Shown: positions 16,362-24,822 of the stretch, in pieces
Position numbering within the stretch: the first letter of the stretch is position 1
Layout: every line of letters starts with the position of its first letter
Origin: JAMQPK01 sp963782595
Lineage (GTDB): Bacteria > Acidobacteriota > Vicinamibacteria > Vicinamibacterales > JAMQPK01
Assembly: GCA_963782595.1 (NCBI GenBank)
Contig: CAWAKJ010000007.1
Span: forward strand, 62,001 to 126,000
DNA: 64,000 nucleotides
Reading direction: 5' to 3'
The notes under the pieces: generated by a model
What the model was told of the DNA's origin: nothing
Database searches by the model: none
What the model saw: the letters and a program-made list of their open reading frames with translations, nothing else
Program-made: the position numbers and the translations under genes

Positions 16362-19358
16362 CTAGCCGGCGCGGCGGCGCACGTCCGGAAGCAGCGGGTC
16401 TTCTTTCGAGTTGCCTCGGATAGCGAGGTAGGCGCGGTACGAGCTGGCGAATCCGTCGGCTTTCAGGGCTTCGCGGACGCGACCCTGATAGTAGTAGACG
16501 GCCGGGAAATACGCGAAGGTCGGTTCCTCATCGAGGAACAGTGAGAGCGTCTCGCCACGTCGTTTGAGACACCGGTCGAACTCCGAGTCGGCCTGAAGCG
16601 GAGCGCCCGCGTCCAGGTACGCCCGGCCGAGATCGAAGTGGCCGATCCATGTGTCGAGGAGCGTGTTCGCTTCTGTCAGACTCTTGATGGCCTGCCGGGG
16701 ATCTTTTCGCTCCAGAAAGATCATCCCTTCGATAATCTTGGCGTATGCCTGAGATTCGGCCTGCAGCTCTTTCGCCAGGCCGGCGGCCAGCGTCTGCGCC
16801 TGCTTGACGTCGCCAGCCGCGGCGAACGTGCGGCCCGCCAGAAACCGGGTCTTCACCGTCTGACTGTTCTTCAACGCCTGCGCTGCGGCGGCCGACGCCG
16901 GACCACTTTTTCCCTGCTGGATGAGCGCGTAGCCCAGCGCGGCGAACTTCGCCGCAGCCTTGTCTGGATCTTTCGCAGCGAGGTCGGCGGCCGCGCCTTG
17001 CGTGAGCACCCGTTCGGCTTCGGAGAAGCGACCCTCGTAAATCGCCAGATCGCTCAACCCCGACCCCATCAACGATCGCCCCTGCGCGTCAATTTTCCCA
17101 AGCGCCTGATAGGTCTCCGTCGCCTGCGGTATCAGTCCTTGACCCATCTGGGCAAATGCCAGCGCCAGCAGGCCATACATTCCCGGCTCTTTCATCGCCC
17201 GCGCTTCCTGCTCTCCGCCCTGGAAATCGCCGCTGTAGTTGCTGTACAGCGCCAGATTCGTTCTGTAGAGCGCGCGATTGGGCAGGATCTTGACGACTTG
17301 CCTCATCTCATTCATCGCCTTGGGCATGTCGCGGAGATATGTGGCGCACAACGCCAGATTGTTGCGTGCCGCGGCGTCGGCCGCATATCGAACGATCAGG
17401 TCTCCATATTCTTTGACGCACGACTGATAGTCGCTCGTGATCAAGTAATACATCCCGCGCGTGCGGTATCGCTCGCGCTCTGTCATGCTTTCCACGTGAC
17501 TGACGGCCTGCTTGGCGTGCACTTCGGCTTCCTGCTGCCGGCGGAGGTTCAACGACGTCGTGGCGAGACCCAGATAGCCGAGGCCGAATTTCGGGTCCAG
17601 CGTCAGCGTCCGTGAGAAGCGCTCCCGTGCATCCTCGAACTGCCCGCGAGACAACGCATCCATCGCGCCGGCGTACTCGCGAACGACGTCGAGCGACGTC
17701 GCCGAGAGCGATTCCATGGCAAAGCGCTTGGCCGAATCGGATTCTTCGTCGCCGAGCGCTTCGCGCACTCTGTTGGCCAGCGCCGTGGCGGCCGGTAGAA
17801 CGTCTTCTTTGCTGGACGCTCGCTCCTGAACCTCGGTGATCACTTCACCGGTGACTGCCTGAGCCGCTTTCACGCTGAGCGTGTAACGATTGCCTTGGCG
17901 GTCAATCGACCCTGAGAGCACGACACCCAGTCCCTGCTGGATGGCGAGTTTTCTGGCGTCTTCATCATTGAGTCGATCGGGCGGACGCACACCGAGACTG
18001 CGCCTGACATCGCTGCGGCTGTGCGCGCTGATGAACCCTGCGCCTTCGAGCGCCAGCTTCACCATCGGCTCGAGCGTGCGGTCGAACGCCTGGTCGCCTG
18101 TGCCGTTCGCGAAGTCTGCGATCAGCACAGAGACAGGGTCGTGCTGGACAGGCACGGCCGGTCCGCGCGCAAACCACCACGTGCCGGCGATCAACACCGC
18201 GAACAGTGCCACCGCCGCGGCCATGCCTTTCATTCCGATAACGCGATGGATCGGTAACGGACGACCGTTCTCGTCCAGTCGATCCAGTGCGGTAACCAGC
18301 TCGGCGGAAGTCTGAAAGCGCGCCGCCGGATCGGGCTGGAGGCAGCGCGAGATCACCTGCTCCACCGCCTCGGGAATCGTCGCGTCGATTGTTCGCACGG
18401 GTGGCGGCGTCTGCTCGATGCGTTTCTGCAGTTCTTCGAGCGCGCTCCCACCGGACCGCTTGCGCCGGCCGAGCAACATGTCCGAGAAGATCAGTCCGAG
18501 CGCGTAGAGGTCGGCGCGCTGATCCACCGGTTCGCCCTTCGCCTGTTCGGGCGCCATGTACTCGACGGTCCCAAGGATGGTGCCTGCCATGGTGGCGTCT
18601 GCGGCCACGTGGGTGGCCGAGAGCGCGCGCGGCGCAGCGCCGTCTGCCGGCCGTTCGGTCGCCGGCGCGCCGGCAGACCGCGCGATCCCGAAGTCCATGA
18701 TGATGGCCTGATCGCCGACGAGCATGATGTTGGCCGGCTTGAGATCCCTGTGGACGATGCCGGCTTCGTGCGCGGCCACCAGTCCGGCCACGACGTCGCG
18801 CACAATGCGCAGCGCCGCCGGAACCGGTAGCTTTCCCTCTTTCTTGAGCACTGTCGCCAGATCCGAGCCATTGAGGTACGGCATCGTGATGTACTTGATG
18901 CCGTTGATCTCGCCAAGGTCGTGAATCCTGACGACGTTCTTGTGCGTGACCTGGCGCGCCAGGACCAGCTCCTGCTTGAACCGGCGCTCCATTTCTCGCG
19001 CGGCGAGCGGGTCGCCCGTCGTCTCGGGACGAACGACTTTGAGCGCGACACCCTGGCTCAACTCGGCGTCCCACACCTGATACACGGCCCCCATGCCGCC
19101 GACGCCGAGCACTTTGATGATGTGATAACGCGCGCCGAATGCCTGGCCTACGCTCAGCGGGCCGGTGTTGCCCCCAGGGGGTGTGGTCGCCAGTCCTGGT
19201 GGCGGACCGGATCCGGGTATCTGAGTTGTCGCATCGTCGATGGTTGGTGGCGGGGTCAGGACCGTTGCGCTGACCAGCGTGGCATCGTCAGCGAGCGGAT
19301 TCCGGCAGCTCTGGCACATGCCTCCTGTTACGCGGGCTCCGCATTTGGGACAGAACAT
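16362..19358 (-). CDS. Membrane Ser/Thr protein kinase with zinc ribbon and TPR repeats
   Basis: The N-terminus holds a zinc ribbon (CPKCGARV then CQSC). A proline-rich linker leads to a Hanks-type kinase at about 75-345 with LGVGGMGAVYQ (P-loop), ALKVVRP (catalytic lysine), HRDLKPANIM and IMDFGIA. One transmembrane helix follows at about 375-397 (MAAAVALFAVLIAGTWWF). Outside it are a TolB/FlgO-like domain (VSVLIADFANGTGDQAFD) and TPR-like repeats to the end. The start is ATG 19358, in preference to GTG 19364. It lies 108 bases downstream of the FHA-phosphatase gene on the same strand, which suggests a kinase-phosphatase signalling pair. All catalytic residues are present. Confidence 0.92.
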   Translation of the reverse strand: MFCPKCGARVTGGMCQSCRNPLADDATLVSATVLTPPPTIDDATTQIPGSGPPPGLATTPPGGNTGPLSVGQAFGARYHIIKVLGVGGMGAVYQVWDAELSQGVALKVVRPETTGDPLAAREMERRFKQELVLARQVTHKNVVRIHDLGEINGIKYITMPYLNGSDLATVLKKEGKLPVPAALRIVRDVVAGLVAAHEAGIVHRDLKPANIMLVGDQAIIMDFGIARSAGAPATERPADGAAPRALSATHVAADATMAGTILGTVEYMAPEQAKGEPVDQRADLYALGLIFSDMLLGRRKRSGGSALEELQKRIEQTPPPVRTIDATIPEAVEQVISRCLQPDPAARFQTSAELVTALDRLDENGRPLPIHRVIGMKGMAAAVALFAVLIAGTWWFARGPAVPVQHDPVSVLIADFANGTGDQAFDRTLEPMVKLALEGAGFISAHSRSDVRRSLGVRPPDRLNDEDARKLAIQQGLGVVLSGSIDRQGNRYTLSVKAAQAVTGEVITEVQERASSKEDVLPAATALANRVREALGDEESDSAKRFAMESLSATSLDVVREYAGAMDALSRGQFEDARERFSRTLTLDPKFGLGYLGLATTSLNLRRQQEAEVHAKQAVSHVESMTERERYRTRGMYYLITSDYQSCVKEYGDLIVRYAADAAARNNLALCATYLRDMPKAMNEMRQVVKILPNRALYRTNLALYSNYSGDFQGGEQEARAMKEPGMYGLLALAFAQMGQGLIPQATETYQALGKIDAQGRSLMGSGLSDLAIYEGRFSEAERVLTQGAAADLAAKDPDKAAAKFAALGYALIQQGKSGPASAAAAQALKNSQTVKTRFLAGRTFAAAGDVKQAQTLAAGLAKELQAESQAYAKIIEGMIFLERKDPRQAIKSLTEANTLLDTWIGHFDLGRAYLDAGAPLQADSEFDRCLKRRGETLSLFLDEEPTFAYFPAVYYYQGRVREALKADGFASSYRAYLAIRGNSKEDPLLPDVRRRAG

Positions 19359-19466
19359 GACCACCAGAACCGGTAGGTTTCAAGTGTATTCCAGGATGAC
19401 GCTCCTGGACGCGTCAACGTGTCGAGATGGCCAACGCAAGGTTAGTGCGGTGATGCGACGGCCGTG

Positions 19467-20603
19467 TTACGGGAAAGTCAGCACCATCAGTGAGAAGTCG
19501 TCATCGAGCGGGCCTGGTTGTGCCGCCTGCGTGACATCCCGATACAGCCGCTCGGCCTCGGCAATGCCCGGTTCTGACGGCGCGGTGAGCCGAGGCAGGA
19601 ATTGCGACAGATCCGAGCGCTCCTGGTCCTTGGTCACGACTTCGAACACGCCGTCGCTGAAGAGGTACAGCGTGCTCCCGGGCGGGACGATCGCCTCCTG
19701 AACCTCATATCCATATTGCGGAAAGGCGCCAATCATCAGAGAGGACATGCCGAGCGGATGCGCCGTTTGCCGGTTTGGCGGAACGAGAAACGCCGGATGG
19801 TGTCCTGCGGAGCAATAGCTCAGCATCCGATTGCCGGCCTGATAGACGCCGTACCACATCGTGAAGTACATCCCGTTGTGACTGGCCATCTGAAACCGGG
19901 TATTCAGACTGCTCAGCACTTCCGCGGGGTTCCGGAAATCGACGTCGGGCAGCGCACGTTGGCGAAGCACGTTCAGGACTGTCACCGAGTGCATCGCGGA
20001 ACCGGCACCATGGCCTGACACGTCAACGAGATAAAAAACGAATGTACTGGGATCCAGCCAGTAGTAGCCGAACGCATCCCCACCAAGTTGAGTGGACGGC
20101 ACGAAGCGCCACTCGGTTCGTACAAGGCCGGAGGTGAGCGGCTCTGGGAGCAGGGCGAGCACATAGTTGCTTGCCCTGCGGAGATCGCGGTGCAGTTCCT
20201 CGGCGCGATCGATCTCGCGCCGGCTGCGGCGCTCGTAGGTGATGAGCTGCCCGCCCATTCGCACCACCTGACCCTCCCGCAACGTCACGGGCTCCGTGAT
20301 ACGGGTTCCATCGACAAAGGTTCCGTTCGTCGATTTCAGATCTTCGGCCACCACCTCGCCATTCACGAGCGACACGCGGGCGTGCACCCGCGAGAGCTCG
20401 GTGTCGTCGAACACGAGCGTCTGCCGCGCGTCGCGTCCTATAGTGACGGGCACCGAACCGATCTCGACCCGCTTTCCCGCTTCGCCTCCCGTGATGGCCA
20501 CGAGGTAGTGCGCGAGAACGGCAGGTACGGGCGCCATCTGCGCCCTCCGCTCGGGGCCGACGGCAATCGTGGGCTCGATGTCTTCGTTTTCAGGTAACTC
20601 CAT
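19467..20603 (-). CDS. FHA domain plus SpoIIE/PP2C-type phosphatase
   Basis: The ATG at 20603 follows GGAGGT and gives 378 residues. An FHA domain occupies about 40-125 (VTIGRDARQTLVFDD, LSRVHARVS, DLKSTNGTFVDG), which binds phosphothreonine. The rest is a PP2C/SpoIIE phosphatase: FVPSTQLGGDAFGYYWLD, FYLVDVSGHGAGSAMHS, YCSAGHHPAFLV and LDDDFSLMVL carry the expected aspartates and glycines. The frame is open about 600 bases further upstream, but that part is antisense to hydroxypyruvate isomerase and has no start context. Such proteins dephosphorylate STAS antagonists or kinase substrates; the kinase gene just downstream is the likely partner. Confidence 0.9.
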   Translation of the reverse strand: MELPENEDIEPTIAVGPERRAQMAPVPAVLAHYLVAITGGEAGKRVEIGSVPVTIGRDARQTLVFDDTELSRVHARVSLVNGEVVAEDLKSTNGTFVDGTRITEPVTLREGQVVRMGGQLITYERRSRREIDRAEELHRDLRRASNYVLALLPEPLTSGLVRTEWRFVPSTQLGGDAFGYYWLDPSTFVFYLVDVSGHGAGSAMHSVTVLNVLRQRALPDVDFRNPAEVLSSLNTRFQMASHNGMYFTMWYGVYQAGNRMLSYCSAGHHPAFLVPPNRQTAHPLGMSSLMIGAFPQYGYEVQEAIVPPGSTLYLFSDGVFEVVTKDQERSDLSQFLPRLTAPSEPGIAEAERLYRDVTQAAQPGPLDDDFSLMVLTFP

Positions 20604-20681
20604 GGACCTCCGGCACCGGCGCGTTCGAGGCAGCATACGCGGCATTGGCCACGCTCTGATAGGATAAAAAATCGCGCGCCG

Positions 20682-21479
20682 ATGCTGTCGTTTTCCGCCA
20701 ACCTCTCCATGCTGTTCACGGAAGTCGATTTCCTTGAACGCTTCGCCAGAGCAGCGAAGGCCGGATTTCGCGCGGTCGAATGCCAGTTTCCCTATCCATA
20801 CAAAGCCGACGAGATCGCCGGGCAACTCGAGCAGTACCGGCTCGCTCTGGTGCTCCACAACCTGCCGGCGGGTGATTGGGTCAGCGGCGAACGAGGCATC
20901 GCGTGCCTGCCCGATCGCATCGGCGAATTTCAGGACAGCGTTGGCCGCGCGATTGAATATGCAACCGCGTTGGGTTGCCCGCGCGTGAACTGCCTGGCTG
21001 GCCTCGCACCGCCCGGAGTGGCTCACGAGAAGCTGCACGGCACGTTCGTCGACAATCTGCGGTTTGCGGCTCGCGAGTTGAAAGCCGCCGGCATCAGGCT
21101 GCTCGTCGAGCCGCTCAACACGCGCGATACACCCGGGTTCTTCCTTCGGACACCGCGGCAGGCTGTGGAGATCATCCAGGAGACGGGTTCCGACAATCTG
21201 TCTCTTCAGTTCGACGTCTACCACGCGCACATCATGGAGGGCGACGTCGTCTCGTCTCTACGGCGACACATGGGATTCATTGCACATGTGCAGATCGCCG
21301 ACGACCCGGGACGTCACGAACCGGGCACGGGCAACATCGACTATGCATCGGTGTTCCAGGCGCTTGCGATCGCGAATTACCGCGGTTGGATTGGGTGCGA
21401 ATACGTGCCGTCGACAACAACCGAAGACACCCTGACGTGGCTCGGCGCTTATGGCAATTTGCCGGCGAGCGCGTCGTAG
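20682..21479 (+). CDS. hyi: Hydroxypyruvate isomerase-like TIM-barrel protein
   Basis: This 265-residue sugar-phosphate-isomerase-type TIM barrel has the Hyi hallmarks: MLSFSANLSMLFTE at the start, ECQFPYPY, LHNLPAGDW, LVEPLNTRDTPGFFL, QFDVYHAHIMEGD and ADDPGRHEPGTGNIDY. The glutamates and histidines that bind the divalent metal in the family are in place. Known members interconvert hydroxypyruvate and tartronate semialdehyde in glyoxylate metabolism, but related ketose isomerases look similar. No glyoxylate carboligase or tartronate reductase gene is nearby. It overlaps the convergent metallo-beta-lactamase-fold gene by 31 bases. Confidence 0.88.
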   Translation: MLSFSANLSMLFTEVDFLERFARAAKAGFRAVECQFPYPYKADEIAGQLEQYRLALVLHNLPAGDWVSGERGIACLPDRIGEFQDSVGRAIEYATALGCPRVNCLAGLAPPGVAHEKLHGTFVDNLRFAARELKAAGIRLLVEPLNTRDTPGFFLRTPRQAVEIIQETGSDNLSLQFDVYHAHIMEGDVVSSLRRHMGFIAHVQIADDPGRHEPGTGNIDYASVFQALAIANYRGWIGCEYVPSTTTEDTLTWLGAYGNLPASAS

Positions 21480-22267
21480 ACACGCTGAACAGCGACCTGA
21501 GCGTTCCGATCGCTTGCGGTCCACGCTGCATACGGACCCCAATTGGCTTGCTTGGTGGCAGCATCGACGCTGATGCCGGCTTTGTAGAGGCGTGTGGCTT
21601 CGGCGACGATGTGCTCGAGCGCTTTTTCGAATTCTGCGAGTGAGGCCTTCATCGTGGGGCCGTCTTCGATGAAACCGTGGCCGGGAATGACGGTGGTGGC
21701 ATCGAGCTGGCGCAGATTCTTCACCGTCTGAATCCATTCCGCGGGCACGGCGGCACGCATGTTTGGAAAAATGTGGTGAGAGTAGGCCTCGCTTGCAAAC
21801 AGAATCTTCTCCTTGGGCAGGTACACTTCGAGATCGGTTCCGGTGTGCGCGCGGCCGCGATCGAGCACCTGAACCTCGGTGCCTCCGAGCTTCAGCGTCT
21901 TCTGTTTCCCCTCCGGCAGTGGGCTTTTGACGATGGTGACATTGGCGGGGAACGAGGCATTGCCGCCCGTGTGATCGCCGTGCTCCGATCCAATCACGAC
22001 CACGCTGATCGCCTGACGTGTGATGGCCGAGATGCCGTCAATCATCTTCTTCGTCGTTGCCGCATCCCGCTGTCCGTCCGCGACGAGCACTCCGTCGGTC
22101 GTGATTACGACGAGGTTGTTCGTCGTATAGAGACCTGACGGGTGGACGTCGCTCCATACGTAGACGTTGTCCGCCAGCTTCCTTTGTTGCGGATAGTCGG
22201 CCGGGTTTAGTGTGGATGCAGGTCTGGCTATCTGCAGGAAGAGAGCGAACGCAAGCAGCGTCTTCAT
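21449..22267 (-). CDS. Secreted metallo-beta-lactamase-fold hydrolase, variant metal site
   Basis: A signal peptide (MKTLLAFALFLQIA) precedes a 250-residue MBL fold. The usual HxHxDH motif reads SEHGDHTGGN, so the first histidine is a serine; the later ligands RAHTGTDLEVY and VIPGHGF are present. GOB-type enzymes replace the same histidine with glutamine, so activity is possible, perhaps with a single zinc. A DNTNLVV-like segment (TTNNLVVITTDGVLVADG) is typical of the periplasmic glyoxalase II-like or B3-like branch. The gene is divergent from the LLM oxidoreductase across an A-rich repeat. The substrate is unknown; nothing shows that it confers drug resistance. Confidence 0.82.
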   Translation of the reverse strand: MKTLLAFALFLQIARPASTLNPADYPQQRKLADNVYVWSDVHPSGLYTTNNLVVITTDGVLVADGQRDAATTKKMIDGISAITRQAISVVVIGSEHGDHTGGNASFPANVTIVKSPLPEGKQKTLKLGGTEVQVLDRGRAHTGTDLEVYLPKEKILFASEAYSHHIFPNMRAAVPAEWIQTVKNLRQLDATTVIPGHGFIEDGPTMKASLAEFEKALEHIVAEATRLYKAGISVDAATKQANWGPYAAWTASDRNAQVAVQRVYDALAGKLP

Positions 22268-22278
22268 GTGTGATATTA

Positions 22279-22326
22279 GAAAGTGGAACGTAAAAAGTAG
22301 AAAGTGAAAAGTAGAAAGTAAAAAGT
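22279..22326. repeat. A-rich short-period direct repeat in a divergent spacer
   Basis: The spacer is built from variants of AAAGT: AAAAAGTAGAAAGT and GAAAAGTAGAAAGT follow each other, then AAAAAGT abuts the ATG of the LLM gene. The run is nearly free of C on the plus strand. It probably contains the promoters of both divergent genes and provides only a weak ribosome-binding site. Other spacers here carry different short repeats of the same style. Confidence 0.55.
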
Positions 22327-23385
22327 ATGCTCGAAATGGGCCTTGATACCTTCGGTGATGTCACGGTTGACCGCGACGGGCGTTCGGCGACCGAAGCCCA
22401 GGCAATACGGAACGTTGTGGCCGAGGGCGTCCTGGCCGAGCAGGTCGGACTCGACTCGTTCGGGGTAGGAGAGCACCACCGGCCGGACTTCGCGATCTCC
22501 GCTCCGGAGGTCGTGTTAGCGGCGATTGCCGGGAAGACAGAACGGATTTACCTGGGTTCGGCCGTGACGGTCCTCAGCACGGACGATCCCGTTCGCGTGT
22601 TTCAGCGATTCTCGACGCTCAATGCCCTTTCCAACGGACGGGCGGAAGTGATTCTCGGCCGGGGCTCGTTCACCGAGTCGTTTCCACTGTTCGGGTACGA
22701 TCTTTCCCAGTACAACGCGCTCTTCGAGGAGAAACTCGACCTGTTCGTGAAGCTCCTCGACCAGAAGCCCGTCACCTGGTCTGGGCGCACCCGCAGCGCG
22801 CTGGCGAATCAGGTCGTCTATCCACCCGTGGAGTCAGGCCGATTGCGAACGTGGATCGGTGTTGGCGGCAGCCCCGAGTCGGTGGTGCGTGCGGCAAAAC
22901 ATGGCCTTCCTCTTACGCTGGCGATCATCGGTGGAGGCGCGAAGCGATTCATTCCGTTCGTCGAGCTCTATCATCGCGCTCTCAGCGAATTCGGGAAGCC
23001 CGTGCAACCCGTCGGAGTTCATTCTCCCGGGCACATCGCAAAGACAGACGAACAGGCGAAAGAGGACCTCTGGCCGCACTATCTTGCGATGATGAATCGG
23101 ATTGGTCGCGAACGGGGATGGCCTGAGCGCGGGCGGGAAGACTTCGAGCGCGAAGCAGGACCGGACGGTGCTCTGTATGTCGGTTCACCGGAAACGGTCG
23201 CACGGAAGATTGTCGAGACGGTAAAAGTCCTTGGCCTCTCGCGCTTCGATCTCAAGTACAGCAACGGCACACTGCCGCACGACGCCCTCATGACGAGCAT
23301 CCGGCTCTACGGTACAGAGGTCGTCCCGCGCGTTCGGCGTCACCTCGCTCAAAAGAGCTCACTTCTGTATTCCGTTGAGCAGTAG
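22327..23385 (+). CDS. LLM-class flavin-dependent oxidoreductase
   Basis: The protein has 352 residues of the bacterial luciferase-like TIM barrel. It contains VGEHHRPDF, LGSAVTVLSTDDPVRVFQRFSTLNALSNGRAEVILGRG-type strands (here quoted only in part), and a C-terminal YVGSPETVARKIVETVK. The combination of FGDV at the start and GEHH matches the subfamily of uncharacterised LLM oxidoreductases often annotated TIGR03858. Such enzymes use reduced FMN or F420; which one cannot be told from the sequence. The ATG directly follows the A-rich repeat. It is transcribed in the same direction as the redox operon, 90 bases upstream. Confidence 0.85.
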   Translation: MLEMGLDTFGDVTVDRDGRSATEAQAIRNVVAEGVLAEQVGLDSFGVGEHHRPDFAISAPEVVLAAIAGKTERIYLGSAVTVLSTDDPVRVFQRFSTLNALSNGRAEVILGRGSFTESFPLFGYDLSQYNALFEEKLDLFVKLLDQKPVTWSGRTRSALANQVVYPPVESGRLRTWIGVGGSPESVVRAAKHGLPLTLAIIGGGAKRFIPFVELYHRALSEFGKPVQPVGVHSPGHIAKTDEQAKEDLWPHYLAMMNRIGRERGWPERGREDFEREAGPDGALYVGSPETVARKIVETVKVLGLSRFDLKYSNGTLPHDALMTSIRLYGTEVVPRVRRHLAQKSSLLYSVEQ

Positions 23386-23475
23386 CTGCGTCTGGCCCAC
23401 ATGGTTCGTCACCGTACGAATCGTTTCGCGATCATCGCACAAGATTGAGCTTTGGCGCGGAAGGAGCCGGCTGCC

Positions 23476-23796
23476 GTGGAAGACGATGCCTGGGTGCCTG
23501 CACTGGACGAATCGAGTCTCGCCGAAGAGACCATCGGTCTCGCCTTCCCCAAGGGCGTGTCGATCGTCCTCATAAAAAAGAACGGGCAGATCTACGCGCT
23601 CCGCAATCGATGCGCACACATGTCGTGCACGCTGACCGGTGGGCGGCTCGACGGCTACACGCTCCAGTGTCCCTGCCACGAATGGAAGTTCGACATCACC
23701 AACGGTGAGTTCATCGCAGCGAGAGAGATCAAGGTGCAGACATATCTGTGCAAGGCCCTGGATGGAACGATCCATGTGAAGCTGGAGGAATCATGA
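23476..23796 (+). CDS. Small Rieske [2Fe-2S] ferredoxin-like protein
   Basis: This soluble protein of about 106 residues carries a Rieske cluster site: CAHMSC with Cys and His ligands, and CPCHEWKFD with the second Cys-x-x-His. It resembles the ferredoxin-type Rieske proteins of oxygenase systems and has no membrane helix. The GTG at 23476 is chosen because AAGGAG lies 9 bases upstream; the frame is open to a TTG at 23452. Its stop overlaps the glutaredoxin start as ATGA. An electron-transfer role within this four-gene operon is inferred. Confidence 0.85.
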   Translation: MEDDAWVPALDESSLAEETIGLAFPKGVSIVLIKKNGQIYALRNRCAHMSCTLTGGRLDGYTLQCPCHEWKFDITNGEFIAAREIKVQTYLCKALDGTIHVKLEES

Positions 23797-24053
23797 AAAG
23801 TGTTTTTATGTACACGCTCAGTACCTGCCCGTGGTGCCGCAAGACCAAGAAATACTTCACGGACCACAACATCCCGTTCAAATACGTCGACTACGATCTC
23901 GCGACGCCGCAGGAGCAGCAGAAAATCGAACAGGAGATGACGAAAAGAGGCGGTCAGCTGTCGTTTCCGTGGGTGCTCATCGGCGACGATCTGGTCGTCG
24001 GCTGGAACCCTGCGAAGTACGACGAGTTGCTGGCTTTGAGCAAGACGAGTTAG
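23793..24053 (+). CDS. Glutaredoxin-like protein with CPWC active site
   Basis: This 86-residue thioredoxin-fold protein starts at an ATG overlapping the Rieske stop. It has the dithiol motif CPWC at about residues 12-15 (LSTCPWCRKTKKYF), a cis-proline region LSFPWVLIGDD and the C-terminal VGWNPAKYDELL. That is closest to glutaredoxin/NrdH-like proteins of the uncharacterised UXX-star type. The short length and absence of a signal peptide indicate a cytoplasmic redox carrier. It is followed two bases later by a gene for an FTR-like protein, a natural dithiol partner. Confidence 0.9.
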   Translation: MKSVFMYTLSTCPWCRKTKKYFTDHNIPFKYVDYDLATPQEQQKIEQEMTKRGGQLSFPWVLIGDDLVVGWNPAKYDELLALSKTS

Positions 24054-24055
24054 CG

Positions 24056-24421
24056 ATGAAGGTCGAGTCGAGAAAGCGAGCCCTTCGATACTTCTTTACG
24101 AAGGTTGTGGAGCCCCTCGGCTACAAGTTCACGCCCGACGAGGAGCTTGCCGATTTTCTTCTGGAGCAGGAGACCGGCCTCGAACAGAAGCACGGAAGCC
24201 CATTTTGCCCGTGTCAGGGGCTCACGCAGAACCACGACGAGAACATGAAGATCGTGTGCCCCTGCATTCCGTTCCATCGCGAGCACTTCGACTACATGAA
24301 ACGCTGCTGGTGCGGGTTGTTCGTCCACAAGGATGTGACCGACCCGGACAGCCTTCCCCAGATACCCTATGCGGACTTCAGAAAGGCCAAAGATGCTGGT
24401 GGAAGTGGCGAAGGCAGGTGA
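24056..24421 (+). CDS. Ferredoxin-thioredoxin reductase catalytic-chain-like protein
   Basis: This 121-residue protein has the FTR catalytic-subunit cysteine pattern: CPC at FCPCQGL, CPC at IVCPCIPFH and CWC at RCWCGLFVHKDVTD. In known FTRs four of these cysteines hold a [4Fe-4S] cluster and two form the redox-active disulfide that reduces thioredoxin with electrons from ferredoxin. CHC in plant enzymes is CWC here. No variable-chain gene is seen. The neighbours, a glutaredoxin upstream and Rieske proteins on both sides, make it likely that this protein passes electrons from an iron-sulfur carrier to the glutaredoxin. Confidence 0.85.
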   Translation: MKVESRKRALRYFFTKVVEPLGYKFTPDEELADFLLEQETGLEQKHGSPFCPCQGLTQNHDENMKIVCPCIPFHREHFDYMKRCWCGLFVHKDVTDPDSLPQIPYADFRKAKDAGGSGEGR

Positions 24422-24803
24422 GATTGATCCGGGCGGGATGAAGTTCGTCAACGTCGGCGGAAGAGAAATCGTGGTGTGCAATTGTGATGGCCACTATTAC
24501 GCGGTCGGCCGGCGCTGTGGCCACATGAACGGCCCGCTGGAGATGGGGGCCCTCGACGGAACCATCCTGACCTGCCCGATGCATCACGTTCAGTTCGACG
24601 TCACCACCGGCGAGGCGTTGAACCTCCCGATCCCTGAACACATCGACGAGCCGCTTCCCGGTCGATGGGCTCAGTACTTGAGCCACTTCGGGGTGCTCAT
24701 GCAGCACACGAACGTGTGCGACATCAAAACCTTCATCGTCAAGGCCGACAGCGGGGCTATCCACGTCGAGATCGATGAACCGTCTCCCGGGGCGGGGTTA
24801 TGA
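24393..24803 (+). CDS. Second Rieske [2Fe-2S] protein of the redox operon
   Basis: The ATG at 24393 lies inside the end of the FTR-like gene (29-base overlap) and gives 136 residues. The Rieske ligands are in RRCGHMNGPLEMG and LTCPMHHVQFD. A C-terminal extension after the Rieske fold (LPGRWAQYLSHFGVLMQHTN) is longer than in simple ferredoxins. The first Rieske protein of the operon is clearly different in sequence, so this is not a recent duplicate. Both may serve as alternative donors to the FTR-like protein; that is inferred only from gene order. Confidence 0.85.
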   Translation: MLVEVAKAGEIDPGGMKFVNVGGREIVVCNCDGHYYAVGRRCGHMNGPLEMGALDGTILTCPMHHVQFDVTTGEALNLPIPEHIDEPLPGRWAQYLSHFGVLMQHTNVCDIKTFIVKADSGAIHVEIDEPSPGAGL

Positions 24804-24822
24804 TGATGGGGTGGTGGGCAGG

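Noticed and set aside
20604..21230. Upstream extension of the FHA-phosphatase frame
   Set aside because: It is antisense to hydroxypyruvate isomerase. The ATG at 20603 has a GGAGGT and precedes the FHA domain at the usual distance.
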